Positions 27,956 through 36,526 of a DNA stretch of 64,000 nt are shown piece by piece. Position 1 is the stretch's first letter. Every line of letters begins with the position of its first letter. The stretch is from Streptomyces sp. NBC_01551 (GTDB lineage Bacteria; Actinomycetota; Actinomycetes; Streptomycetales; Streptomycetaceae), in NCBI RefSeq assembly GCF_026339935.1, contig NZ_JAPEPX010000001.1, positions 3,963,501 to 4,027,500 on the forward strand, written 5' to 3'. Position numbers and translations under genes: made by a program. Below the pieces are notes generated by a model. That model was not told the DNA's origin. It worked only from the letters and a program-made list of their open reading frames with translations, and did no database searches.

Positions 27956-29803
27956 ATGTGCGGAATTGTGGGTTACGTGGGAGCGCAGTCTGCGCTCGAT
28001 GTGGTCATCGCCGGACTCAAGCGGCTGGAGTACCGCGGCTACGACTCGGCCGGGGTCGCCGTGCTCGCGGACGGGGAGCTCGCCACCGTCAAGAAGGCCG
28101 GCAAGCTGGTCAACCTGGAGAAGGAGCTGGTCGGGCATCCGATGCCGGCCGGTTCCACGGGCCTGGGGCACACCCGGTGGGCGACCCACGGCGGGCCCAC
28201 CGACGTCAACGCCCACCCGCACCTCGACAACACGGGGCGGGTCGCCGTCGTCCACAACGGCATCATCGAGAACTTCGCCGATCTGCGGGCGGAGCTGGCC
28301 GAGCGCGGGCACCGGCTGGAGTCCGAGACGGACACCGAGGTCGTGGCGCACCTGCTGGCGGAGCGTTTCGCGGTGTGCGGGGACCTGGCGGAGGCCATGC
28401 GCCAGGTGTGCCGGCGGCTGGCGGGCGCGTTCACGCTGGTCGCGGTGCACGCCGACGCGCCGGACGTGGTGGTAGGCGCCCGCCGGAACTCCCCCCTGGT
28501 GGTGGGCGTTGGAGAAGGCGAGCACTTCCTCGCCTCGGACGTGGCCGCGTTCATCGCCCACACGCGATCCGCGATCGAGCTGGGGCAGGACCAGGTCGTC
28601 GAGCTCCGCCGCGACGGGGTGACGGTGACCGACTTCAGCGGTGCGCCCGCGGCCGTGCGCGCGTACCACGTGGACTGGGACGCCTCGGCGGCCGAGAAGG
28701 GGGGATATGACTACTTCATGCTCAAGGAGATCGCCGAGCAGCCGAAGGCTGTCGCCGACACCCTCCTGGGCAGGATCGACGCGAGCGGCCTGCTGACCCT
28801 GGACGAGGTGCGCATCCCCACCTCGGTGCTCCGGGAGGTCGACAAGGTCGTGATCGTGGCGTGCGGTACGGCGTACCACGCGGGCATGATCGCGAAGCTG
28901 GCCATCGAGCACTGGACCCGCATCCCGTGCGAGACGGAGCTGGCGAGCGAGTTCCGCTACCGCGACCCGATCCTGGACCAGCGGACGCTGGTGATCGCGA
29001 TCTCGCAGTCCGGCGAGACCATGGACACCCTGATGGCGCTCCGGCACGCGCGCGAGCAGGGCGCCAAGGTGCTGGCCGTCTGCAATACGAACGGGTCGAC
29101 GATCCCGCGCGAGTCGGACGCCGTGCTGTACACGCACGCCGGTCCGGAGGTGGCCGTCGCCTCGACCAAGGCGTTCCTGACGCAGCTGGTGGCCTGCTAT
29201 CTGGTCGCGCTGTACCTCGGGCAGGTGCGGGGTACGAAGTGGGGCGACGAGATCGAGGCGGTGATCCGGGAGCTGTCGGACATCGCCGGCGCGGTGGACA
29301 CCGTACTGGAGACCATGGAGCCGGTGCGGGCGCTGGCGCGGTCGCTGGCGGACAAGGACACCGTGCTGTTCCTGGGGCGGCACGTCGGGTACCCGGTGGC
29401 GCTGGAGGGCGCGCTCAAGCTCAAGGAGCTCGCGTACATGCACGCCGAGGGGTTCGCGGCGGGCGAGCTCAAGCACGGGCCGATCGCGCTGATCGAGGAG
29501 GACCTGCCGGTGGTGGTCGTCGTACCGTCGCCGCGCGGGCGCTCGGTGCTGCACGACAAGATCGTGTCGAACATCCAGGAGATCCGGGCGCGCGGGGCGC
29601 GGACCATCGTGATCGCGGAGGAGGGTGACCAGGCGGTCGTGCCGTACGCCGACCACCTGATCCGGATCCCGGCCACGCCGACACTGCTCCAGCCGCTGGT
29701 GGCGACGGTGCCGCTACAGGTGTTCGCGTGCGAGCTGGCGACCGCGCGGGGCAACGAGGTGGACCAGCCGCGTAATCTCGCCAAGTCCGTGACGGTGGAG
29801 TGA
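27956..29803 (+). CDS. glmS: Glutamine-fructose-6-phosphate aminotransferase (isomerising)
   Basis: Makes glucosamine-6-phosphate from fructose-6-phosphate and glutamine, the entry to UDP-GlcNAc. The product is 615 residues. Cys2 of MCGIVGYVG is the glutaminase nucleophile after Met removal, with GHTRWATHG and HNGIIENF in the N-terminal domain (about 1-235). Two SIS domains follow (CGTAYHAG, SQSGETMDTL, GRHVGYPVALEGALKLKELAY), and the C-terminus ends AKSVTVE. ATG start. The 50-nt gap upstream is too short for a glmS ribozyme. acpS follows after 24 nt. Confidence 0.97.
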   Translation: MCGIVGYVGAQSALDVVIAGLKRLEYRGYDSAGVAVLADGELATVKKAGKLVNLEKELVGHPMPAGSTGLGHTRWATHGGPTDVNAHPHLDNTGRVAVVHNGIIENFADLRAELAERGHRLESETDTEVVAHLLAERFAVCGDLAEAMRQVCRRLAGAFTLVAVHADAPDVVVGARRNSPLVVGVGEGEHFLASDVAAFIAHTRSAIELGQDQVVELRRDGVTVTDFSGAPAAVRAYHVDWDASAAEKGGYDYFMLKEIAEQPKAVADTLLGRIDASGLLTLDEVRIPTSVLREVDKVVIVACGTAYHAGMIAKLAIEHWTRIPCETELASEFRYRDPILDQRTLVIAISQSGETMDTLMALRHAREQGAKVLAVCNTNGSTIPRESDAVLYTHAGPEVAVASTKAFLTQLVACYLVALYLGQVRGTKWGDEIEAVIRELSDIAGAVDTVLETMEPVRALARSLADKDTVLFLGRHVGYPVALEGALKLKELAYMHAEGFAAGELKHGPIALIEEDLPVVVVVPSPRGRSVLHDKIVSNIQEIRARGARTIVIAEEGDQAVVPYADHLIRIPATPTLLQPLVATVPLQVFACELATARGNEVDQPRNLAKSVTVE

Positions 29804-29827
29804 GCGCAGAGTAGAGGGCTTGGTGTT

Positions 29828-30196
29828 GTGATTATCGGTGTGGGGATCGACGTTGCCGAGATCGAGCGGTTCGGCGCCGCGCTGGAGCGGACGCCTCACC
29901 TGGCGCAACGGCTTTTCAACGACGCCGAGTTGACGCTGCCGAGCGGCGAGCGGCGCGGGACCGCCTCGCTCGCCGCCCGGTTCGCGGCGAAGGAGGCCCT
30001 GGCCAAGGCGCTCGGCGCGCCCGGCGGGCTGCTGTGGACGGACGCCGAGGTGTACGTCGAGGAGAGCGGGCAGCCGCGGCTGCGGGTGTCCGGGACGGTC
30101 GAGGCGCGGGCGGTGGAGCTGGGCGTGAAGTCCTGGCACATCTCGCTCAGTCACGACGCCGGGGTGGCGTCCGCCGTGGTGATCGCCGAGGGGTAG
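29828..30196 (+). CDS. acpS: Holo-[acyl-carrier-protein] synthase
   Basis: Transfers 4'-phosphopantetheine from CoA to ACP of fatty-acid synthesis and sometimes polyketide ACPs. The product is 122 residues, the small trimeric type. Metal-ligand motifs are [10 protein letters not shown] (D8) and [13 protein letters not shown] (E56), and the ending [20 protein letters not shown] is typical. GTG start. It sits between glmS and the NAD(P)HX repair gene, a common Streptomyces order. CoaA upstream supplies its CoA substrate. Confidence 0.96.
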   Translation: MIIGVGIDVAEIERFGAALERTPHLAQRLFNDAELTLPSGERRGTASLAARFAAKEALAKALGAPGGLLWTDAEVYVEESGQPRLRVSGTVEARAVELGVKSWHISLSHDAGVASAVVIAEG

Positions 30197-30232
30197 CGGG
30201 CCGTCGCGCGTCCGGTCGGGCAGGGTGGTGGC

Positions 30233-31627
30233 ATGCGTACTGCTTACAGCGTGGAGACCGTACGGGCCGCCGAGCGCGAGCTGATGGCCAGGCTGCCCGA
30301 GGGCGCCCTGATGCAGCGGGCGGCGGCCGGGCTGGCCGCCGTGTGCGCGGGGCTGCTGCGGAAGGTGTACGGGGCGCGGGTCGTCCTGCTGGTCGGGCCC
30401 GGGGACAACGGCGGCGACGCCCTGTACGCGGGCGCGCGGCTGGCGCGACGCGGGGCCGGGGTGACGGCCGTGCCGATGGATCCGGCGCGGGTGCACGAGG
30501 GCGGGCTGCGGGCGCTGCTCGCCGCCGGGGGGCGGGTGTCGCGGGACGTTCCCGGGGGCCGGGCGGACCTGGTGCTGGACGGGCTCGTCGGGATCGGCGG
30601 GCGGGGCGGGCTGAGGCCGGCCGCGGCGGCGCTGGTGGAGCGGATCCCGGCCGGCGCGGTGGTGGTGGCCGTGGACCTGCCGAGCGGGGTGGACGCGGAC
30701 ACCGGGGAAGTGGCGGGGGCGGCGGTGCGGGCCGACGTCACCGTGACCTTCGGGGCGTACAAGCCGGGGCTGCTGATCGACCCGGGGGCGTCGCGGGCTG
30801 GCGCGGTACGGCTGGTGGACATCGGGCTGTCGCTGCCGGAGCCGGAGTTGGAGGCGTTGCAGGACGCCGATGTGGCGGGGCTGCTGCCGGTGCCGACGGC
30901 GTCGAGCGACAAGTACCGGCGGGGCGTGGTCGGGGTCGTCGCCGGGTCGGCGCAGTACCCGGGCGCGGCGGTGCTGGCCGTGGCGGGGGCGCTGCGGGGC
31001 GGCGCGGGCGCGGTGCGGTACGTCGGGCCGGCGGCGCAGGCGGTGCTCGCGCGGTACCCGGAGACGCTGATCGGGCGGGGCCGGGTGCAGGCGTGGGTGG
31101 TCGGGCCGGGGCTGGGGGCGGAGCGGGGCGCGGAGGTCGCGGAGGTCCTGGCGGACCCGGTGCCGGTGCTGGTGGACGCGGACGGGCTGCGCGGGCTGGA
31201 CCCGGAGGTGCTGCGGGGGCGGCCGGCGCCGACGCTGCTGACGCCGCACGCGGGCGAGGCGGCGGCGCTGCTGGGGGTCTCGCGGGAGTCGGTGGAGTCG
31301 GCCCGGCTGGCGTCGGTGCGCACGCTGGCGGCGAAGTACGGGGCGGTGGCGCTGTTGAAGGGCTCGACGACGCTGGTCGCCGCCGCGGGCGGGGGGCCGG
31401 TGCGCGTGAACCCGACGGGTACGCCGTGGCTGGCGACGGCGGGCAGCGGTGACGTCCTCTCGGGGCTCACGGGGTCCCTGCTGGCGGCGGGCCTGGACGT
31501 GCTGGACGCGGCCTCGGTGGGCGCGTACCTCCACGGCCTGGCGGCCCGCCACGCCGCCTCCGGCGCCCCCCTGGTGGCCCAGGAAATCGCCGCGGCCCTC
31601 CCCAGGGCCTGGCGCCAACACCCCTGA
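30233..31627 (+). CDS. Bifunctional NAD(P)HX epimerase / ADP-dependent dehydratase
   Basis: Repairs hydrated NAD(P)H. The product is 464 residues. The N-terminal epimerase domain (about 1-205, YjeF_N) has VVLLVGPGDNGGDALYAGARLARRG and VVAVDLPSGVDADTG. The C-terminal kinase-like dehydratase (about 215-464) has YRRGVVGVVAGSAQYPGAAVLA, LLTPHAGEAAALLG, LKGSTTLV and the catalytic TAGSGDVLSGLTGSLLA. Often labelled NnrD/NnrE or YjeF. ATG 30233 is only supported by GGGTGGTGGC upstream. Third positions are almost all G or C, with many GGG codons. Confidence 0.94.
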   Translation: MRTAYSVETVRAAERELMARLPEGALMQRAAAGLAAVCAGLLRKVYGARVVLLVGPGDNGGDALYAGARLARRGAGVTAVPMDPARVHEGGLRALLAAGGRVSRDVPGGRADLVLDGLVGIGGRGGLRPAAAALVERIPAGAVVVAVDLPSGVDADTGEVAGAAVRADVTVTFGAYKPGLLIDPGASRAGAVRLVDIGLSLPEPELEALQDADVAGLLPVPTASSDKYRRGVVGVVAGSAQYPGAAVLAVAGALRGGAGAVRYVGPAAQAVLARYPETLIGRGRVQAWVVGPGLGAERGAEVAEVLADPVPVLVDADGLRGLDPEVLRGRPAPTLLTPHAGEAAALLGVSRESVESARLASVRTLAAKYGAVALLKGSTTLVAAAGGGPVRVNPTGTPWLATAGSGDVLSGLTGSLLAAGLDVLDAASVGAYLHGLAARHAASGAPLVAQEIAAALPRAWRQHP

Positions 31628-31858
31628 CGGGGCCGACCGGAACCGAAGCCCCGGCCCCCTGGGGCTCGGCCCTCGGGCTAGCTGGAAAGCTCCGCGCCAT
31701 CCGGCTCCCGGAGCCGTCCGGCGGCAACGGCTGCGTCCGGACCCGGGGAGCCGGTCCCGTCGGCGATGTCGGAGGGCTGGGTCCGCAGTGGGGCCGGATG
31801 GTCGGTGCGGGGCGAGCCACGGGAGGGGGTGGGTGGGGGTTCTGAGAGACTGTGCGGG
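31628..31858 (+). other. Gap before alr
   Basis: About 230 nt with no gene. It contains a weak hairpin AGCCCC...GGGGCT (31647-31666) and G-rich runs just before alr (GGAGGGGGTGGGTGGGGG, about 31822-31839). A promoter is expected but none was recognised. Confidence 0.3.
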
Positions 31859-33007
31859 ATGAACGAGACAGCGACGCGCGTGTACGCCGAGATCGATCTT
31901 GATGCCGTACGGGGGAACGTGCGCGCCCTGCGGGAGCGGGCGCCGCGGGCCCGGGTGATGGCCGTCGTCAAGGCGGACGGCTACGGCCACGGAGCCGTGC
32001 CGTGCGCCCGCGCCGCCCTGGACGCCGGCGCGGCCTGGCTCGGTACCGCCACGCCCGAGGAGGCCCTCGCGCTGCGCGCCGCCGGCATCGACGCCCCCGT
32101 CATGTGCTGGCTGTGGACCCCCGGCGGGCCCTGGCGGGAGGCCGTCGAGGCCGGCATCGACGTCTCCGTCAGCGCCCTGTGGGCCCTCGACGAGGTCCGC
32201 GCCGCCGCCCGCGCCGCCGGCCGCACCGCCCGCGTCCAGCTCAAGGCCGACACCGGCCTCGGCCGGGGCGGCTGCCAGCCCGCCGACTGGGCGGAGCTCG
32301 TCGGCGCGGCCGTCGCCGCCCAAGCCGAGGGCACCGTCCACGTCACCGGCCTCTGGTCGCACTTCGCCTGCGCCGACGAGCCCGGCCACCCCTCGATCCC
32401 GCTCCAGCTCGCCGCGTTCCGCGACATGCTCGCGTACGCCGAGAAGGAGGGCGTCGAGCCCGAGGTCCGGCACATCGCCAACTCGCCCGCGACCCTCACC
32501 CTCCCCGAGAGCCACTTCGACCTCGTCCGCTGCGGCCTCGCCGTCTACGGCGTGTCGCCCGCGCCCGAGCTCGGTACCGCCGCCCAGCTCGGGCTGCGCC
32601 CGGCCATGACGCTCAAGGCCTCCGTGGCGCTCGTCAAGGACGTCCCCGCCGGGCACGGCGTCAGCTACGGCCACCACCACGTCACCGCCGAGGACACCCG
32701 CCTCGCACTGGTCCCCGCCGGTTACGCCGACGGCATCCCGCGCCACGCCTCCGGCCGCGGGCCGGTGCTGCTCGGCGGGAAGACCCGTACGGTCGCCGGG
32801 CGCGTCGCCATGGACCAGTTCGTCGTCGATCTCGGCTCCGGCGACGACGCCGCCCAGGTCAGGGCCGGTGACGAGGCCGTCCTCTTCGGCCCCGGAGAGG
32901 GCGGCGAACCCACCGCCGAGGACTGGGCACAGGCCGCCGGCACCATCGCGTATGAGATCGTCACCCGTATCGGGGCCCGGGTGCCCCGGGTGTACCGCAA
33001 CGGCTGA
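31859..33007 (+). CDS. alr: Alanine racemase
   Basis: PLP enzyme supplying D-alanine for peptidoglycan. The product is 382 residues. The PLP lysine is K38 in VMAVVKADGYGHGAV; the second catalytic base lies in GHGVSYGHHHVT; LALVPAGYADGIPR and RVAMDQFVVDLG are conserved. ATG 31859 is chosen by homology although the frame opens at 31766; its upstream Shine-Dalgarno is poor. The hydrolase gene starts 11 nt after the stop and is probably co-transcribed. Confidence 0.96.
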   Translation: MNETATRVYAEIDLDAVRGNVRALRERAPRARVMAVVKADGYGHGAVPCARAALDAGAAWLGTATPEEALALRAAGIDAPVMCWLWTPGGPWREAVEAGIDVSVSALWALDEVRAAARAAGRTARVQLKADTGLGRGGCQPADWAELVGAAVAAQAEGTVHVTGLWSHFACADEPGHPSIPLQLAAFRDMLAYAEKEGVEPEVRHIANSPATLTLPESHFDLVRCGLAVYGVSPAPELGTAAQLGLRPAMTLKASVALVKDVPAGHGVSYGHHHVTAEDTRLALVPAGYADGIPRHASGRGPVLLGGKTRTVAGRVAMDQFVVDLGSGDDAAQVRAGDEAVLFGPGEGGEPTAEDWAQAAGTIAYEIVTRIGARVPRVYRNG

Positions 33008-33018
33008 GCGAGGGCAGC

Positions 33019-34287
33019 GTGGGTGACGGCGTGGGCGACGGCGTGAGCGAGAACTGGCGCAGGGCCGGCTGGGCCGGCGCCGCCATCGGCATCGTCGCCG
33101 CGGGCGCGGCGGCCGGAGTCGCCATAGAGCGGCTCACCGTCGGCCGCGGCATGCGCGTGAAGGCCCGCCTCGCGCTCGACGCCGCCGGGGACTACGGCTC
33201 CCTGCGCGGGGCCGAGGGGACCACCCGCGCCGAGGACGCCACCGAGCTCTACTACGAGGTCGACGAGCTGCCCGCGGACAGCCGCAAGGAGAACCGCGGG
33301 CGCCTGCTGCGCCGCAAGGCCGCGGCCGCGCCGACCGTCGTGTTCTGCCACGGCTACTGCCTCAGCCAGGACGCCTGGCACTTCCAGCGCTCCGCCCTGC
33401 GCGGCGTGGTCCGAGCCGTCTACTGGGACCAGCGCAGCCACGGCCGCTCCGCGCGCGGCCTCGCCCAGGCCGACGGCGAGCCGGTGACCATCGAGCAGCT
33501 CGGCCGCGACCTCAAGGCCGTCATCGACGCCGCCGCCCCCGAGGGCCCGCTCGTGCTGGTCGGCCACTCCATGGGTGGCATGACGATCATGGCGCTGGCC
33601 GAGCAGTTCCCCGAGCTGGTACGGGACCGCGTGCTCGGTGTGGCCCTGGTCGGCACCTCCAGCGGAGGGCTGGGCGAGGTGACGTACGGGCTGCCGCTGC
33701 CGGCCGCCGGGCTGAGCGCCGTACGCCGGGTGCTGCCCGGGGTGCTCAAGGCGCTCGGATCGCAGGTCGAGCTGGTCGAGAAGGGCCGCCGCGCCACCGC
33801 CGACCTCTTCGCCGGGATGATCAAGCGCTACTCGTTCGGCTCCCGCGACGTGGACCCGGCGGTCGCGCGCTTCGCCGAGCGGCTCATCGAGGCCACCCCC
33901 ATCGACGTGGTCGCGGAGTTCTACCCGGCGTTCCAGATCCACGACAAATCCGCCGCGCTCCAGCGCTTCGCGGACATCCCCGTCACCGTCATCGCCGGGG
34001 ACCACGACATGATCACCCCGGCCGCGCACAGCGAGGCCATCAAGGCCGAGCTGCCGGCCGCCGAGCTGACCGTCCTGGAGTCCGCCGGGCACCTGATGAT
34101 GCTGGAGCACCCGGAGACCGTGACCGGGCTGCTGGGCGACCTGCTGGCGCGCACCGGAGCCGTGGCCGCAGCGACTAACGTTGGCGGGCATGGAAGAAGT
34201 ACGGCGGGAAACACCGCAGGAACCGCAGCCTCAGGTACCCCGGGCGCCGCAGGAACCGCAGGAAGTACCGCGCAGCCAGGCCACTGA
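33019..34287 (+). CDS. Alpha/beta hydrolase with N-terminal membrane anchor
   Basis: The product is 422 residues. A hydrophobic stretch (about 18-38, GWAGAAIGIVAAGAAAGVAI) suggests a membrane anchor or uncleaved signal. The fold follows: oxyanion HGYCLSQDAW, nucleophile S184 in VGHSMGGM, an acid around GDHDMITP, and a histidine in SAGHLMMLEHP. Substrate unknown. The start could be GTG 33019, 33031 or 33043. The last ~32 codons are Gly/Thr/Ala repeats that lie inside the tsaE 5' end, so this tail may be dispensable. It sits between alr and tsaE, a conserved place in Streptomyces. Confidence 0.88.
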   Translation: MGDGVGDGVSENWRRAGWAGAAIGIVAAGAAAGVAIERLTVGRGMRVKARLALDAAGDYGSLRGAEGTTRAEDATELYYEVDELPADSRKENRGRLLRRKAAAAPTVVFCHGYCLSQDAWHFQRSALRGVVRAVYWDQRSHGRSARGLAQADGEPVTIEQLGRDLKAVIDAAAPEGPLVLVGHSMGGMTIMALAEQFPELVRDRVLGVALVGTSSGGLGEVTYGLPLPAAGLSAVRRVLPGVLKALGSQVELVEKGRRATADLFAGMIKRYSFGSRDVDPAVARFAERLIEATPIDVVAEFYPAFQIHDKSAALQRFADIPVTVIAGDHDMITPAAHSEAIKAELPAAELTVLESAGHLMMLEHPETVTGLLGDLLARTGAVAAATNVGGHGRSTAGNTAGTAASGTPGAAGTAGSTAQPGH

Positions 34288-34798
34288 CGCCGCTGCCCAG
34301 GCCCTCGTCACCGTCGATTCCCCGGACTCCATGCGGGAGCTGGGCCGCCGGATCGCGGGCCTGCTGCGCCCCGGCGACCTCGTGCTGCTGACGGGCGAGC
34401 TCGGCGCGGGCAAGACCACCCTGACCCGGGGCCTGGGCGAGGGTCTCGGCGTCCGCGGGGCCGTGACCTCGCCGACCTTCGTGATCGCCCGGGTGCACCC
34501 CTCGCTCGGGGACGGTCCGCCGCTGGTGCACGTGGACGCGTACCGGCTCGGCGGCGGGCTGGAGGAGATGGAGGACCTGGACCTCGACGTCTCGCTGCCC
34601 GAGTCCGTGGTCGTCGTGGAGTGGGGCGACGGCAAGGTCGAGGAGCTCTCCGACGACCGGCTGCACGTGGTGATCGCCCGGGCGGTGGGCCACGAGGAGG
34701 TCCTGGACGACGTACGGGAGGTCTCGCTGCACGGGGTCGGGGCGCGCTGGACCGACGGGGCCGGGCTCGAAGAGCTCGCCGGGGTCCTGTCGGAGTAG
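34190..34798 (+). CDS. tsaE: tRNA t6A synthesis ATPase TsaE with Pro/Gln-rich N-terminus
   Basis: TsaE is the ATPase that activates the TsaB-TsaD complex in making threonylcarbamoyl-adenosine 37 of tRNA. The product is 202 residues. Walker A GELGAGKTTL is at 69-78, with VTSPTFVI, HVDAYRL and VVVEWGD downstream. The first ~38 residues (EEVRRETPQEPQPQVPRAPQEPQEVPRSQ) are low complexity and not part of the fold. ATG 34190 overlaps the hydrolase gene by 98 nt; a start further in (the conserved part begins at about VTVDSPDSMRELG) cannot be excluded. Confidence 0.92.
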   Translation: MEEVRRETPQEPQPQVPRAPQEPQEVPRSQATDAAAQALVTVDSPDSMRELGRRIAGLLRPGDLVLLTGELGAGKTTLTRGLGEGLGVRGAVTSPTFVIARVHPSLGDGPPLVHVDAYRLGGGLEEMEDLDLDVSLPESVVVVEWGDGKVEELSDDRLHVVIARAVGHEEVLDDVREVSLHGVGARWTDGAGLEELAGVLSE

Positions 34799-34879
34799 GC
34801 GCGGGGAAACGTACCGACAACTCGTCGGCAAGATATTGCGCTGGTGGCGGGGGTCGTGGTCACATGGTACCGAGACTTT

Positions 34880-34895
34880 CTTAGGTATGCCTAAG
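34880..34895 (+). promoter_or_regulatory. Candidate iron-box-like palindrome
   Basis: CTTAGG-TATG-CCTAAG is a perfect inverted repeat, unusually AT-rich for this genome. TTAGGTATGCCTAAGTTCA agrees at 14 of 19 positions with the DtxR/DmdR iron-box consensus TTAGGTTAGCCTAACCTAA, the mismatches being mostly in the distal half. It lies 31 nt upstream of a small gene. Confidence 0.45.
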
Positions 34896-34925
34896 TTCAG
34901 CGTCCCGGGCCCCCAGGAGGCAGCC

Positions 34926-35108
34926 ATGTCGGCAGACGCAGAAGTGCACGGCGACCCCCGTCCGTCCGTCGTGTCCATGAGGGCGCTGCTGGCCGCGGGC
35001 ATGGCCGCCAGTGCGGTGTCGACGCCGCCCGCGTGGGGCCGGCCGCGCCCGGTGGAGCCCGAGGGACCCACGACGCAGCAGGCCGCCCCGGAGTCCGAAG
35101 CGGCCTGA
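34926..35108 (+). CDS. Small protein of unknown function
   Basis: A 60-residue frame, MSADAEVHGDPRPSVVSMRA... ending QQAAPESEAA. ATG 34926 has a perfect AGGAGG 5 nt upstream, which is why I accept it. The middle (VSMRALLAAGMAASAVSTPP) looks like a short amphipathic or weakly hydrophobic helix; the rest is charged and proline-rich. No domain recognised. It is preceded by an AT-rich palindrome and a sharp drop in GC content around 34870-34900, suggesting its own promoter. Confidence 0.65.
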   Translation: MSADAEVHGDPRPSVVSMRALLAAGMAASAVSTPPAWGRPRPVEPEGPTTQQAAPESEAA

Positions 35109-35135
35109 AGCCTGGTCCCACGTATGGGTGAACGC

Positions 35136-35158
35136 GCGCCCGCCGCCCGGCGGGGCGC
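35136..35158. terminator. Possible shared terminator between convergent genes
   Basis: GCGCCCGCC and GGCGGGGCGC pair with a 4-nt loop and one bulge between the small gene and the opposite-strand YkuD-like gene. Candidate bidirectional terminator. Confidence 0.4.
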
Positions 35159-35165
35159 AGGCCCG

Positions 35166-35756
35166 TCAGGGAACGACGACGACCTTCGAGTTGACCGTCG
35201 CGAAGGACCACATCGCGTCGCCGTCCTGGCGCGTCATGCGGATGCCGCCCGTCTTCTTGTCGGGGTTGGGCTCCGGCATCGAGCCGTCCACGCGGGCGCT
35301 GAACCCGACCGCGACCCCCTCGGCCGTGGTGAACCGTACGACGTGCTCGATCGGCACCCCGTCCGAGCCGGTGACGGAGCCCGAGCGCGAACCGACCCCG
35401 ACCACGTAACTGCCCGGCTTCGGGTGCACCGTGCTCGGCATCACCGCGAACGACTTCGGCTCACCGGCCTCGCCGACCAGCCACACCCGCTTCAGGGACA
35501 CCGAGTACACGACCCGCTTCCCGGTGCCGGAGCCCTCCGGCAGGGCCACCGGCTTGGCCGGGTCCTGCTTGGGGGCCGCCGCGGCGCCGGACGGGCTCGG
35601 GGCGGGGCTCGAGGCCTGGCCGCCCGCCTTCGACGGGAGCGCGGGCGCCGTCGCGGAGGCCTGGTAGCCGAGGAAGCCCACGGCGGCCAGCGCCGCTACG
35701 GTGAGCCCGGCCACGATTCCCGAGCTGCTGCGTGCCACCTTGCTCCACCTCTCCAC
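35166..35756 (-). CDS. Membrane-anchored YkuD (L,D-transpeptidase)-like protein lacking the cysteine
   Basis: The product is 196 residues: a membrane segment (about 12-33), a Ser/Pro/Ala linker, and a C-terminal YkuD-like domain (about 75-196; RVVYSVSLKRVWLVGEAGEP, PKPGSYVVGVGSRSG, HVVRFTT). In active enzymes the motif is S-x-G-C-[IV]-R-[ML]; here the aligned stretch is KTGGIRM, with Gly in place of Cys, and the whole protein has no cysteine. It may bind wall peptide without cross-linking, or belong to a sister family. GTG start with AAGGCAGG upstream. It separates tsaE from tsaB on the opposite strand. Confidence 0.75.
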   Translation of the reverse strand: MERWSKVARSSSGIVAGLTVAALAAVGFLGYQASATAPALPSKAGGQASSPAPSPSGAAAAPKQDPAKPVALPEGSGTGKRVVYSVSLKRVWLVGEAGEPKSFAVMPSTVHPKPGSYVVGVGSRSGSVTGSDGVPIEHVVRFTTAEGVAVGFSARVDGSMPEPNPDKKTGGIRMTRQDGDAMWSFATVNSKVVVVP

Positions 35757-35863
35757 GCCTGCCTTGGTCCCGCACCACCGGGCACCTCGGTCGAAAGGTA
35801 GCAGCCGGGGTGCCCCACGACCGGCCGCGAGGCCCCCCGGCCCGGGAGTCGTAGGCTGTTCGC

Positions 35864-36526
35864 GTGCTCTTGCTCGCTGTAGATACCGCCACGCCCGCCG
35901 TCACCGTCGCCCTGCACGACGGCGAGTCCGTCCTCGCCGAGTCGAACCAGGTCGACGCCCGCCGCCACGGGGAGCTCCTGCTGCCCTCCGTCGACACCGT
36001 CCTCGCCGAGGCCGGGGTCAAGCTCGAAGCCGTCACCGGCATCGTCGTCGGCGTCGGCCCCGGCCCCTACACCGGGCTCCGCGTCGGCCTCGTCACCGCC
36101 TCCACCTTCGCCTCCGTCCTCGGCGTCCCCGTGCACGGCCTGTGCACCCTCGACGGGCTCGCCTACGCCGCGGGCGCCGCCGGGATCGAGGGCCCCTTCA
36201 CCGTCGCCACCGACGCGCGGCGCAAGGAGGTCTACTGGGCCCGGTACGAGGACCCGCGCACGCGCGTCGGCGAGCCCGCCGTCGACCGGCCGGCGGACAT
36301 CGCCGAACGGGTCGCCGGCCTGCCCGCGGTCGGCCAGGGGGCGCGCCTGTACCCCGAGGTCTTCCGGGACGCCCGCGAGCCCGAGCACCAGTCGGCGGCC
36401 GCCCTCGCGGCCCTGGCCGCCGAGCGACTCGCGGCCGGGGCGGAGTTCTTGCCCGCGACCCCGCTCTACCTGCGCCGGCCCGACGCGCAGGTGCCCAAGA
36501 ACTACAAGGTGGTCACCCCGCAGTGA
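35864..36526 (+). CDS. tsaB: tRNA t6A synthesis scaffold TsaB
   Basis: TsaB partners TsaD in threonylcarbamoylation of tRNA A37. The product is 220 residues, an ASKHA-fold paralogue of TsaD: MLLLAVDTATPAVTVAL, VVGVGPGPYTGLRVGLVTAS and DARRKEVYWARYED are typical. GTG start 35864. Its stop overlaps the rimI start by four bases (GTGA), and tsaD overlaps rimI in turn, so the three are translationally coupled. Confidence 0.95.
   Translation: MLLLAVDTATPAVTVALHDGESVLAESNQVDARRHGELLLPSVDTVLAEAGVKLEAVTGIVVGVGPGPYTGLRVGLVTASTFASVLGVPVHGLCTLDGLAYAAGAAGIEGPFTVATDARRKEVYWARYEDPRTRVGEPAVDRPADIAERVAGLPAVGQGARLYPEVFRDAREPEHQSAAALAALAAERLAAGAEFLPATPLYLRRPDAQVPKNYKVVTPQ

Noticed and set aside
29714..32746. 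Long minus-strand frame of 1010 codons
   Set aside because: Antisense to acpS, the NAD(P)HX repair gene and alr, which have full families on the plus strand.
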